DNA from: Rhizobium sp. Q54 | Lineage (GTDB): Bacteria; Pseudomonadota; Alphaproteobacteria; Rhizobiales; Beijerinckiaceae | Reading direction: 5' to 3' | NCBI GenBank assembly: GCA_945901195.1 | Contig: CAMDKB010000028.1 | Coordinates: 1-18,100 of the forward strand | DNA: 18,100 bases | In this document: piece after piece, positions 1 to 7,778 of the stretch | How positions within the stretch are numbered: the stretch's first letter is position 1 | How the letters are laid out: each line of letters opens with the position of its first letter | Program-made: the position numbers and the translations under genes | The notes under the pieces: model-generated | Database searches by the model: none | Seen by the model: only the letters and a program-made list of their open reading frames with translations | Told to the model about the DNA's origin: nothing

Positions 1-1
1 C

Positions 2-304
2 GTCAGGATCACGATACCGCGCGGATCCTACATTCCGGAGTTTACTTCGCAGCAGTCATCCGAAGGCGCCAATGAAAATGTCGCGGGGACGAGACCTGCG
101 TCTAATGGTCTCGCGCAAAATCGTACCCTTGGCATAGCAGCGATGGCGGCAGCGTTAGTCCTGGCTGTCACGGGTTTATTCTGGATTGCTACGCCCCATC
201 ATGGGCAAGCCGAAGAAAACATCTCGGCCGTCTTGCCGGCATCGCCCGCATCAGCTCTTACGGCTTCGACCCGCATGGATCTCGGCAATCCCTCACAAAA
301 TTGA
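2..304 (+). CDS. C-terminal fragment of a single-pass membrane protein (partial, enters from left edge)
   Basis: An open frame runs from the window edge to a TGA at 302-304 without a start codon, so only the last 100 residues are visible. It opens with VRITIPRGSYIPEF. From memory, similar (R-I-x-I/L-P-K/R-G-x-Y-V/I-P-x-F) motifs occur at the end of an N-terminal cytoplasmic domain in some adenylate-cyclase-like or TPR/TolB-like alphaproteobacterial proteins. That link is not proven here. A polar linker of about 27 residues follows, then a hydrophobic segment (AMAAALVLAVTGLFWIA) that would be one transmembrane helix, then only about 38 polar residues before the stop. The relatives I have in mind usually carry a large domain after the helix, so this copy may be short or broken. 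It converges on the TauE/SafE gene with a 33-bp gap. Function unknown. Confidence 0.55.
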   Translation, partial: VRITIPRGSYIPEFTSQQSSEGANENVAGTRPASNGLAQNRTLGIAAMAAALVLAVTGLFWIATPHHGQAEENISAVLPASPASALTASTRMDLGNPSQN

Positions 305-317
305 TATCGTGCAGCGG

Positions 318-336
318 CGACCGCTTGACCCGGTCG
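318..336. terminator. Possible hairpin terminator between convergent genes
   Basis: CGACCG (318-323) and CGGTCG (331-336) form a perfect 6-bp stem with a 7-nt loop. It sits in the 33-bp gap between the stop of the left-edge gene and the stop of the TauE/SafE gene. Neither strand has a T-tract after the stem, so it is not a canonical intrinsic terminator. Position is the main argument. Confidence 0.3.
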
Positions 337-337
337 A

Positions 338-1099
338 TCAGATATAACCGAGACCGCGCAGTCCATCCCACATCAGCTTGATGCCCATAATGAACGTCAA
401 GCCATAGATGAGCTTGTAAAAGATCTTCAACGGCACACGCTTGACCAGCCACACCCCGCCCAGCGTTGCGATGATCGCCAGAGGGAACAGGACAACTGAC
501 GTCAACATCACTTCGGTTGACATGAAACCCAGGTGCATGAACGCAAAAAACTTCGTGTAGTTGAATATCGCGAAATAGATTGCGCCGGTCCCGGCATAAA
601 CGCGCGGCGGCAGTTTCTGCGGAACGATATAGACTTGATACGGCGGGCCGCCCGCATTGGCGATGAAACTGGTAAACCCTGCAATCAAGGCCCAGAACGA
701 ACCTTTGAACCAGTCCGGCGGGCTCGGCTTCTCGTCCGCAGGAACCTTGCGCAACAGTGAGTGGGCGACAAAACTCAGCGAAATCACGCCAACCAGAATC
801 AGGACCGCTGCGCCAGGCACGCGCGCTGCAGTGAAATAGCCGATCGTCAGCCCTGCGCACCCTGCAGGCATCAGGATTTTCAGGTTTTCGAGCGAATAAT
901 CACGTCGGAATGCCCAAACACTGACAAGATCCTGCACCATCAAGATCGGCAATGTAATCGCAACGGCCTGAACAGGCGGTATCACAAGCGACAGCAACGG
1001 CAGCGACAGAATGCCAATTCCGGAAAAGCCACCCTTTCCCAACCCCAGCAACAGCACCGCAGGAATGGCAACCGCGTAGAATGTCCAATCAGAAATCAT
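338..1099 (-). CDS. TauE/SafE family sulfite/anion exporter
   Basis: A 253-residue integral membrane protein with about eight hydrophobic segments, the usual size and layout of the TauE/SafE (former DUF81) family. Family hallmarks are a glycine-rich GKGGFSG at residues 21-27 in the first repeat half and SFIANAGGPP at 144-153 in the second half. Members move small organosulfur or sulfonate compounds, sulfite or other anions across the inner membrane. Substrates differ between members and nothing here fixes this one. The ATG at 1099 starts directly with the first helix (MISDWTFYAVAIPAVLLLGLG), and no strong ribosome-binding site is visible. It lies 74 bp downstream of the GtrA gene on the same strand and could be co-transcribed. 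No sulfur-metabolism genes are adjacent. Family assignment is firm, substrate unknown. Confidence 0.9.
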   Translation of the reverse strand: MISDWTFYAVAIPAVLLLGLGKGGFSGIGILSLPLLSLVIPPVQAVAITLPILMVQDLVSVWAFRRDYSLENLKILMPAGCAGLTIGYFTAARVPGAAVLILVGVISLSFVAHSLLRKVPADEKPSPPDWFKGSFWALIAGFTSFIANAGGPPYQVYIVPQKLPPRVYAGTGAIYFAIFNYTKFFAFMHLGFMSTEVMLTSVVLFPLAIIATLGGVWLVKRVPLKIFYKLIYGLTFIMGIKLMWDGLRGLGYI

Positions 1100-1173
1100 G
1101 CATTCAGCTCAAAAGCTGAGAGGGCGCTTCAAATCGGAAAATGTATTCATTCGGACGATAAGCTTCTTCGGAG

Positions 1174-1668
1174 TTATTGGCCTGGTGGAGGGGCATGACT
1201 GCGAGCGCTTTCCCGTTTCACAAAGGCGAGGGAGCGCGAGCCGATGAAGTTAAGGCAGGCCGCCGCCGCGGACCCTGCCAATATCCCGATCAGGGCAGCA
1301 GTGGAAGTGGATGAATCCATTAGTCCAAAATAACCGCATGCGAACAGAAATAATACATAGCAAGCATAATTGACGGCCGCGCCAGAAAGATTCACCCCGG
1401 CATAGCGCAGTAATTCATGACCCCAGCGCTGATCGTTCGACCGGAACGAAAAATGTCGGTTGAGCACGTAAGTGACGCCGATTGCGACCGCAGTGGCCGG
1501 AATGCGTGCAATCACTGGCGAAAGCCAACCTGATCGAACCAGTAAAACAGTCAGCCCTGCATCAACGGCAAGTCCAGCCAGGCCAGCTGCGGCAAATCCC
1601 ATGGCTTCCCGGCGCAAGGAGCCCTTCAAGCCTGCACCAGCAGGCTGCGCGCTCCCTGAGAGGCTCAC
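1174..1668 (-). CDS. GtrA-family small membrane protein
   Basis: A 164-residue protein with four predicted transmembrane segments (about residues 23-45, 50-70, 92-113 and 123-146), the size and topology of GtrA proteins. Diagnostic short motifs are NRHFSF at 70-75 after helix 2 and NFIGSRSLAF at 140-149 in helix 4. GtrA proteins are thought to flip or present polyprenyl-phosphate-linked sugars for glycosylation of cell-surface polymers. The start is GTG (complement of 1666-1668) and overlaps the TGA of the upstream PAP2 gene in a GTGA, a typical sign of translational coupling. The C-terminus is proline-rich and polar. No glycosyltransferase lies next to it, which is unusual for serotype-conversion-type GtrA but common for stand-alone members. 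Family assignment strong, exact role unknown. Confidence 0.85.
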   Translation of the reverse strand: MSLSGSAQPAGAGLKGSLRREAMGFAAAGLAGLAVDAGLTVLLVRSGWLSPVIARIPATAVAIGVTYVLNRHFSFRSNDQRWGHELLRYAGVNLSGAAVNYACYVLFLFACGYFGLMDSSTSTAALIGILAGSAAAACLNFIGSRSLAFVKRESARSHAPPPGQ

Positions 1669-2624
1669 GCAGGGCTCCTGTCCACTGGCACCCTCGAAAT
1701 CACGGATTTGCGCGACACCAGCGCAATCGCGGCCAAAGAGATAAATGCGCCGCCAATGACATCAGCCAGATAGTGACCGCCAATCGCCAGCGTCGAAAAG
1801 ATCAGAACACCATTGAGCACATAGATGGGCGCAGAAAACCAGCGCACGGGAAAAAGCGCCCAAACCGTTATCAACGCCAGCGCTGTGTGGAAGGATGGAA
1901 AGCTCACCAGCCCCTGAAAATTGCTCAGCGGAATTTCACGGAGGCTGCCATCGCGCAGCGCGAGAAAATGCTTCATGTGCCACGCGGCGGGATAAGGATC
2001 GCTGATGGGCGCCAGAACTTCCGACGGAGGCAGGTTCACTGCGAAGGCGCCAAATGATGGCCACGCAGCCGCTGACAGGATGACGACCGTCGCCGTGATT
2101 GCAAACAACAGCAGGAATTGCTCAAGCCGTTCGTAGCGCTGGGTGGCGACCAGCACCAGGATAACCAGCGCCACTTGCGGCATCGAAGTCTGATAGGCAA
2201 TCAACAGGAAGTTCGCGAGGGCTGGCCTTTCCGCCACAAAAGACATATGCGCGGGCCAGTAAAATCCCAATGCCCGGTCAAATGCCTCAAAGCCCTCGTC
2301 TTGCAAAGGCCAGCCCAGCGAGCAAGCCAGATAGCTCAACGTAGCCAGCACCAATGTGAACACGATGAGAAACAGCGTTGCCTTTGAGGCAGCGGCGATG
2401 CGGGCATCGGGCCGTTTTACAGTGTAAATCCAGCATAGCCCCAGCATCATCAGCGCAATGCCAGCGATCAGGCCCCCTTTGATGAGAGGCACGGAAAAGC
2501 CCAGCATCGCGATCCCGGCCACGTCAGCAATCGCGATGGCGGCAGTAATCATCCAGCTCACACGCATGGGCGAAACGGCCGGCCAATGCGTCCGCATGGG
2601 CGCGTCTATTGTTTCCAGGCTCAT
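1665..2624 (-). CDS. PAP2-superfamily phosphatase / phosphotransferase (AUR1-like PAP2_3 type)
   Basis: A 319-residue polytopic membrane protein. The catalytic signature is split as in the PAP2_3 (inositol-phosphorylceramide-synthase-like) branch. SFPSFHTA at 241-248 is motif C2 with catalytic His246, and GGHYLADVIGG at 282-292 is motif C3 with nucleophile His284 and Asp288. The classical C1 motif is not obvious, as is common in this branch. At least six hydrophobic segments surround these motifs. The family removes or transfers phosphate head groups on lipid substrates at the membrane. The substrate could be a lipid phosphate, undecaprenyl pyrophosphate or a phosphoinositol-type donor, and the sequence does not decide. 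It overlaps the downstream GtrA gene by 4 bp, so the two are probably translated together. The ATG at 2624 follows GGAAATGGT, a modest ribosome-binding site. Confidence 0.85.
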   Translation of the reverse strand: MSLETIDAPMRTHWPAVSPMRVSWMITAAIAIADVAGIAMLGFSVPLIKGGLIAGIALMMLGLCWIYTVKRPDARIAAASKATLFLIVFTLVLATLSYLACSLGWPLQDEGFEAFDRALGFYWPAHMSFVAERPALANFLLIAYQTSMPQVALVILVLVATQRYERLEQFLLLFAITATVVILSAAAWPSFGAFAVNLPPSEVLAPISDPYPAAWHMKHFLALRDGSLREIPLSNFQGLVSFPSFHTALALITVWALFPVRWFSAPIYVLNGVLIFSTLAIGGHYLADVIGGAFISLAAIALVSRKSVISRVPVDRSPA

Positions 2625-2825
2625 ACCATTTCCACTCGTTCAGAATGCACCTGGCAGCCTAGCCCCGCGCCCTCAAAAAAGAGTTAAATGACAGGAAACC
2701 AGCGTCCCTGGCCTGATTTTGGGCCCATCCGAAATGACTATTCACTGCCGCGCAGATGCAGGGTGCGCTGAAGGCTTTCATCCTGTAAATCGGCAACAGA
2801 CCGGCAATCCAGACTGGAGCACCCA

Positions 2826-4727
2826 ATGACCAGCAAATACGCGAAAACCTATGCGCGCTGGAAGTCCAATCCCGAGGCTTTTTGGGCCGAAGCCGCCAGG
2901 GAGATCGACTGGTTCAAACCGCCGCAGAAGATTTTCGATGCGAATGCAGGCGTCTATGGCCGCTGGTTTCCAGACGCCACCTGCAACATGTGTTTCAACG
3001 CACTGGACCGGCACATCGATAGCGGACGGGGCGAACAACTGGCTTTGATCTACGACAGCCCTGTCACCAATTCCAAACGAACCTACACCTACAACCAATT
3101 GCGCGACGAGGTCGCAGCCTTCGCCGCTGTTCTGCAGGATTTTGGCGTCAAGAAGGGTGATCGCATCGTCATGTACATGCCGATGATCCCGGAAGCCGCC
3201 ATAGGGATGCTCGCCTGCGCACGAATTGGCGCGGTGCACTCGGTGGTTTTCGGCGGTTTTGCATCCAAGGAACTGGCGACCCGAATTGACGACGCAAAGC
3301 CCAGACTGATCCTTGCCGCCTCATGCGGTATCGAGCCCGGTCGCGTGGTGAAATACAAGCCTTTGCTGGACGAGGCGATCAGCCTGTCCGATTTCAAGCC
3401 CGAAAATATAATCGTCTACCAGCGCCCGCAGGAAACGGCGGCGATGACCGCCGGACGTGACCATGACTGGCAACAGCTGTCTGATGCGGCCAGGTCCGTC
3501 GGAAAAAAAGCGCCCTGTGTGGAAATGGCCGCAACCGACCCGCTGTATATTCTCTACACTTCGGGCACCACTGGCATTCCCAAGGGCGTCGTTCGCGACA
3601 CCGGCGGCCATATGGTGACGCTGAAATGGTCAATGAAAAACCTGTACGGCGTGGATCCCGGAGAGGTCTTCTTCACCGCCTCCGATGTCGGCTGGGTCGT
3701 CGGCCACAGCTACATCGTCTATGGACCACTGCTGCACGGAGCGACCGGAATCCTGTTTGAAGGCAAACCTGTTGGCACACCCGATCCCGGCACGTTCTGG
3801 CGCATCATTGCCGAATACGGGGTCGTGGCCTTCTTCACTGCGCCAACCGCGTTCCGGGCGATCCGAAAGGAAGATCCTGATGCGGCGTTTCTCAAAAAAT
3901 ATGATCTTTCCAAATTCCGGACATTGTTTCTTGCAGGCGAACGAGCCGATCCGCCGACGCTTCAATGGGCCGAGCAAATCCTGAAAGTACCCGTGGTCGA
4001 CCATTGGTGGCAGACGGAAACCGGCTGGTGTGTTGCCGGCAATCCTGTCGGACTCGGCTTGCTGCCAATCAAGCATGGTTCGCCCACAGTCCCCCTGCCC
4101 GGCTGGGAAGTGCAGATCGTCGACGAAGCTTCAAAGCCATTGCCAGACGGCACCATGGGATCCATCGTGATCAAATTGCCGTTGCCGCCAGGCGCACTGC
4201 CTACGCTCTGGCAGAACGATGCGCGCATGCGTGAAAGTTATCTCGAAGAATTCCCAGGCTATTACAAGACCAGCGACGCCGGCTACCGTGATGCAGATGG
4301 CTATCTCTACATCATGGGCCGCACAGACGACATCATCAACGTCGCTGGCCACAGGCTCTCGACCGGCGGCATGGAAGAAGTCCTTGCATCACATCCCGAT
4401 GTTGCCGAATGCGCGGTCATTGGCGCCAAGGACGCATTGAAAGGCGAGGCGCCGCTGGGCTTTCTCGTGCTCAAGGCCGGTGTCACCCGTGATCACGCCC
4501 TGATCGAAAAGGAAGTTGTCGGTCTGGTGCGCGAAAAGATCGGCCCGGTAGCCGCCTTCAAGACTGCCGTCACGATCGATCGCCTGCCCAAAACACGCTC
4601 CGGCAAGATCCTTCGTGGCACCATGAAAAAGATTGCCGATGGCGATGAATGGACAATGCCCGCCACCATCGACGATCCCGCCATAATGGGTGAAATCGAA
4701 ACGGCGCTAAAGGGCCGCACGGGGTGA
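2826..4727 (+). CDS. prpE: Propionyl-CoA synthetase (AMP-forming, PrpE type)
   Basis: A 633-residue AMP-forming acyl-CoA synthetase that activates propionate, and probably acetate less well, to the CoA thioester through an acyl-AMP. It has the N-terminal cap of the acetyl/propionyl-CoA synthetase group (residues 3-60), the P-loop-like motif YTSGTTGIPKG at 244-254, WWQTETGW near residue 395, and catalytic Lys594 in TRSGKILRG. PrpE is favoured over Acs by VVRDTGGH after the P-loop, VVDHWWQTETG instead of the Acs form, and an ending close to the usual PrpE length of about 630. The ATG at 2826 has a GGAG six bases upstream. No prpB, prpC or prpD or propionyl-CoA carboxylase genes are adjacent, so propionyl-CoA must feed a pathway encoded elsewhere. 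It is divergent from the PAP2 gene. Confidence 0.93.
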   Translation: MTSKYAKTYARWKSNPEAFWAEAAREIDWFKPPQKIFDANAGVYGRWFPDATCNMCFNALDRHIDSGRGEQLALIYDSPVTNSKRTYTYNQLRDEVAAFAAVLQDFGVKKGDRIVMYMPMIPEAAIGMLACARIGAVHSVVFGGFASKELATRIDDAKPRLILAASCGIEPGRVVKYKPLLDEAISLSDFKPENIIVYQRPQETAAMTAGRDHDWQQLSDAARSVGKKAPCVEMAATDPLYILYTSGTTGIPKGVVRDTGGHMVTLKWSMKNLYGVDPGEVFFTASDVGWVVGHSYIVYGPLLHGATGILFEGKPVGTPDPGTFWRIIAEYGVVAFFTAPTAFRAIRKEDPDAAFLKKYDLSKFRTLFLAGERADPPTLQWAEQILKVPVVDHWWQTETGWCVAGNPVGLGLLPIKHGSPTVPLPGWEVQIVDEASKPLPDGTMGSIVIKLPLPPGALPTLWQNDARMRESYLEEFPGYYKTSDAGYRDADGYLYIMGRTDDIINVAGHRLSTGGMEEVLASHPDVAECAVIGAKDALKGEAPLGFLVLKAGVTRDHALIEKEVVGLVREKIGPVAAFKTAVTIDRLPKTRSGKILRGTMKKIADGDEWTMPATIDDPAIMGEIETALKGRTG

Positions 4728-4775
4728 GTGTTCGCAGGATACCCCTGATATCAAACCCCCTTCAAATATGTTACA

Positions 4776-5417
4776 ATGCAAAGCATGAACGAGCACATCT
4801 TTCATCCGGGAATACAATTGGGTGCAAAGCCGGCAACAACGCAGGCAGCCGAAGGGCTGCCTCGCCGTTGCTGGAGCGTGGCCGAAATTGAGGCCATGAT
4901 TAAGGCAGGAATAATTTCTGAAGACGAACGTTTTGAAATGATTGGCGGGGAGATTGTACCCATGTCGCCCAAGGGTGCCAGACATGAATGGATCAAAATG
5001 ATCCTGAATGAATATTTTCAGGCCAGCAAACCTGCAGGATTGGCAATCATCCCGGAAACGACCTTGCGCCTTGGGCCATCAACATTTGTAGAACCCGATT
5101 TTTGTATATTTGCACGGAATGTAAGTCTTGATACGTTGGATGGTCCACACGTGTTGCTGGCAGTCGAAGTGGCGGACTCAAGCCTCGCATATGATCTTGG
5201 CAGCAAAATCAATATCTATGCTGCCCATGGCGTACAGGAAGTGTGGGTGATTAACGCGCGCAATCTTGTCACCCGCGTCCACCGGAAGCTGACGTCGGCA
5301 CAATATTCTGAAATCTCGGAATTCAATTGCACTTCGACCATTTCGGCCTCAACAGTACCCGATATAACACTTTGTCTCTCAGACCTTGGCCTCGAACCGT
5401 TAAATAATCAGGACTGA
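4776..5417 (+). CDS. Uma2 family (DUF820) putative restriction-endonuclease-like protein
   Basis: A 213-residue protein of the Uma2/DUF820 family, which has a PD-(D/E)XK nuclease fold. Family landmarks are a helical start (WSVAEIEAMIKAGIISEDERFEMIGGEIVPMS, residues 33-64), EPD at 106-108 (candidate metal-binding Asp108), the VEV strand with Glu131, and SLAYDLGSKINIYA with Lys144 at 136-149, followed by the VQEVWVIN strand. So the presumed catalytic Asp, Glu and Lys are all present. The biological role of the family is poorly defined. The start could be the ATG at 4776 or the one at 4785, and neither has a clear ribosome-binding site. The gene looks visibly richer in A/T than its neighbours, hinting at horizontal acquisition. 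It lies 48 bp after prpE and 21 bp before the DUF427 gene. No partner toxin, antitoxin or methylase is adjacent. Confidence 0.85.
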   Translation: MQSMNEHIFHPGIQLGAKPATTQAAEGLPRRCWSVAEIEAMIKAGIISEDERFEMIGGEIVPMSPKGARHEWIKMILNEYFQASKPAGLAIIPETTLRLGPSTFVEPDFCIFARNVSLDTLDGPHVLLAVEVADSSLAYDLGSKINIYAAHGVQEVWVINARNLVTRVHRKLTSAQYSEISEFNCTSTISASTVPDITLCLSDLGLEPLNNQD

Positions 5418-5438
5418 ATTGATCAAAAGGCACAATAC

Positions 5439-5819
5439 ATGTCAGATCCATCCCGCACCCAAAAAATCCCAGGCCCCGATCATCCCATCACACTTGCGCC
5501 AGCAGACAAAAAGCTGCGCGTGATCTTTCGCGGACAAACGATTGCCGAAAGCGCCGCCGCGCTTGTCATGCAGGAAGCCAGCTATTCGCCGGTCTTTTAT
5601 TTTCCGCGCAACGACGTAAAGATGGCCATGCTGGCTCGCACACAACACAACAGCTGGTGCCCCTACAAGGGCGAGGCCAGCTATTTCACAATGCTCGCAG
5701 AAGATGGGCGCGAGGAAAATTCCGTCTGGAGTTACGAAACACCCTTCGAACCTGTGGGCGGCATCCGCGAATTGCTGGCGTTTTATCCCAACAAGATCGA
5801 TCGTATCGAGGAGTTTTGA
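5439..5819 (+). CDS. DUF427 (NTP_transf_9) domain protein
   Basis: A 126-residue protein made almost entirely of the DUF427 domain. The clearest family signature is the stretch HNSWCPYKGEASYF (70-83), followed by the VWSYETPFEPVGGIRELLAFYPNKI region (97-120). An N-terminal HPITLAP (15-21) and FRGQTIAESAAALVMQEASY complete the beta-rich core. Pfam relates the family to nucleotidyltransferases, but to my knowledge no biochemical activity is established for these short bacterial proteins. The conserved Cys74, Tyr76 and Lys77 are the best candidates for functional residues. It begins 21 bp after the Uma2 gene on the same strand, so co-transcription is likely. Its base composition resembles the GC-richer surroundings rather than the Uma2 gene. 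It converges on the acyl-CoA ligase gene with a 65-bp gap. Confidence 0.88.
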   Translation: MSDPSRTQKIPGPDHPITLAPADKKLRVIFRGQTIAESAAALVMQEASYSPVFYFPRNDVKMAMLARTQHNSWCPYKGEASYFTMLAEDGREENSVWSYETPFEPVGGIRELLAFYPNKIDRIEEF

Positions 5820-5884
5820 ATTTCTTCGGAGATCAAACTGACAAGCAAATATAACTTTCATTCTGCTTTCAGCGTACCCGCCGC

Positions 5885-7600
5885 TTAGGCAGGCACGTTC
5901 TTCCCCACCACTTCATCGCGCAATTCTCGCCGCAGGATCTTGCCTACATTCGTCTTCGGCAGACTGTCGCGGAACTCCACATGTTTTGGCACTTTGTAGG
6001 GCGCGAGACTTTCACGCGCATATGCGCGCAATTCATCGACTGTCACACTCATGTCCTTGCGCACGATATAGGCCGCGACGGCCTCACCCGAATGCTCATC
6101 AGGCACGCCGATGACTGCCGCTTCCAGTACTTTGGGATGTGAAGCCAGCACGTCTTCAACTTCATTGGGGAATACCTTGAGGCCGGACACTGCGATCATG
6201 TCCTTGATCCGGTCCACGATCTTGATTTGGCCATCGGGCAAAAGCACGGCGACGTCGCCCGTGCGGAAAAAGCCATCTTCCGTGGTGACTTTCTCTGTTT
6301 CCTCTGGCCGCTGCCAATAGCCCGCCATCACCTGCGGTCCCTTCACGCACAATTCACCCGGCTCCCCGGGCGGAACCAGAGAACCATCCGGCGCACGCAC
6401 GTAGATGTCCGTACCGGGCGCCGGGTAACCGATTGTTCCCGTGAAATCCTGAATATCGAGCCGGTTGATGCTGACCAGCGGAGAGGTCTCCGAGAGGCCG
6501 TAGCCTTCTATAATGGGTTTGCCCGTGAGCTGTTTCCAGCGCTCTGCGACGGCAGCCTGTGTCGCCATTCCGCCGGAAATGCACAGGCTCAGTTTCGAGA
6601 AATCCACTGCCGCAAAGCCGTCGGCATGCGCAAGAGCATTGTACAGTGTATTCACCAGCACGAGTATGCTGGGCGGCGTTTTCTGTAATGTCTTGATGAA
6701 ACCTGGAACGTCTCGCGGATTGGCGATCAGCACCTGCATGGCCCCAATGCGAAACATGAAGAGGTTGCAGGCCGTCAATGCAAGAATGTGGTAGAGCGGC
6801 AACGCTGTGTACATCACATGATCTTGCCGCCCACCAAGGAACGGCGTCAGCCACGCCTCGCATTGCAACACATTGGCCGCAATATTCCTGTGCAGCAGCA
6901 CAGCCCCTTTCGAGACCCCTGTCGTCCCGCCAGTGTATTGCAGAAAAGCCACGTCGTCCCGCGAGACTTCAGGCCTCTGAAACGCACCATCCTTTGCCCA
7001 GCCCAGGAACGCGCCAAAACGAACCGAGCCACGCAAGGCAAAGGCGGGCACCGACTTCTTCACATATTTTGAAACAAAATTGATAATCTTGCCTTTAAAC
7101 CCCATGAGATCACCGGGGGAAACGATCACCCCGCATTTCAGCTCCGGCACATCTTCAAGGCAATCAGCCAGAGTATGCGCAAAGTTTTCGAACACAAAAA
7201 TCAGCTTCGCACCGGCATCATTCAACTGATGTGTAAGTTCGCGCGCTGTGTAGAGCGGATTGACGTTCACAACCACGCCGCCTGCCAACAATATTCCGAA
7301 TATGACTGCCGGATAGGCCATGACATTAGGCATCATGATGGCGATGCGGTCGCCCTTGCGCACACCAGCCACCTGCAAGGCAGCGGCAATCTTCTCTGCA
7401 GCTGCGCCCACCTGGCCGTAGCTCATTCGCACACCGAAACTTTCCAGCGCCGGACGATCAGAATAATTGCGCATGGTTTCGTCATAAACGACGAGCAGGG
7501 TTCCGATGGCGCCGTCATCGAGCGTCTTGGCTACCCCGGCCGGATAATGGTCAAGCCACGGTCGCGGAATATCCGCACCGGAAATACTGCCACCTCCCAT
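5885..7600 (-). CDS. fadD: Long-chain fatty-acid--CoA ligase (FadD-like, AMP-forming)
   Basis: A 571-residue AMP-forming acyl-CoA ligase, close to the usual 550-580 residues of FadD. Motifs in order are the P-loop YTGGTTGVSKGA starting at Tyr222, GYGLSETSP, the hinge region DRIKDMIAVSGLKVFPNEVEDVL, and catalytic Lys554 in KTNVGKILRRELR. It opens with RPWLDHYPAGV, typical of the FadD N-terminus. It would activate free long-chain fatty acids at the inner membrane for beta-oxidation or lipid synthesis. The open frame extends to an ATG at 7663, but the ATG at 7600 is chosen because GGGAGGT lies just upstream of it (complement of 7606-7612) and the family homology starts there. It is downstream of trcR but separated from it by a strong terminator, so it should have its own promoter. 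Symbol given by family resemblance; exact chain-length preference unknown. Confidence 0.9.
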   Translation of the reverse strand: MGGGSISGADIPRPWLDHYPAGVAKTLDDGAIGTLLVVYDETMRNYSDRPALESFGVRMSYGQVGAAAEKIAAALQVAGVRKGDRIAIMMPNVMAYPAVIFGILLAGGVVVNVNPLYTARELTHQLNDAGAKLIFVFENFAHTLADCLEDVPELKCGVIVSPGDLMGFKGKIINFVSKYVKKSVPAFALRGSVRFGAFLGWAKDGAFQRPEVSRDDVAFLQYTGGTTGVSKGAVLLHRNIAANVLQCEAWLTPFLGGRQDHVMYTALPLYHILALTACNLFMFRIGAMQVLIANPRDVPGFIKTLQKTPPSILVLVNTLYNALAHADGFAAVDFSKLSLCISGGMATQAAVAERWKQLTGKPIIEGYGLSETSPLVSINRLDIQDFTGTIGYPAPGTDIYVRAPDGSLVPPGEPGELCVKGPQVMAGYWQRPEETEKVTTEDGFFRTGDVAVLLPDGQIKIVDRIKDMIAVSGLKVFPNEVEDVLASHPKVLEAAVIGVPDEHSGEAVAAYIVRKDMSVTVDELRAYARESLAPYKVPKHVEFRDSLPKTNVGKILRRELRDEVVGKNVPA

Positions 7601-7712
7601 AGTAAACCTCCCGGAACGATGGGTCCGGATTTCCCGGCCCTCGTCTATATTCTCTCTCCACACTGCAGAGTCAAAATGGCATCCGCTTCAATGCAGCGCA
7701 ATCAGGCGCGCC

Positions 7713-7749
7713 AATAAAAATGCCGCCAGCAGGAGAAACCGCTGGCGGC
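7713..7749 (-). terminator. Intrinsic terminator of trcR
   Basis: GCCGCCAGC (7722-7730) and GCTGGCGGC (7741-7749) form a perfect 9-bp GC-rich stem with a 10-nt loop. Read on the minus strand it is followed at once by ATTTTTATT. It lies 29 bp beyond the trcR stop codon and before the fadD start, so it should end the trcR transcript. Confidence 0.9.
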
Positions 7750-7778
7750 GCAGACAACCTGGAAATTGCGAGACTTAA

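Noticed and set aside
4776..5819. Uma2 plus DUF427 as a toxin-antitoxin or restriction-modification pair
   Set aside because: Neither family is an established antitoxin or methylase, and DUF427 proteins occur widely without Uma2. Adjacency alone is not enough.
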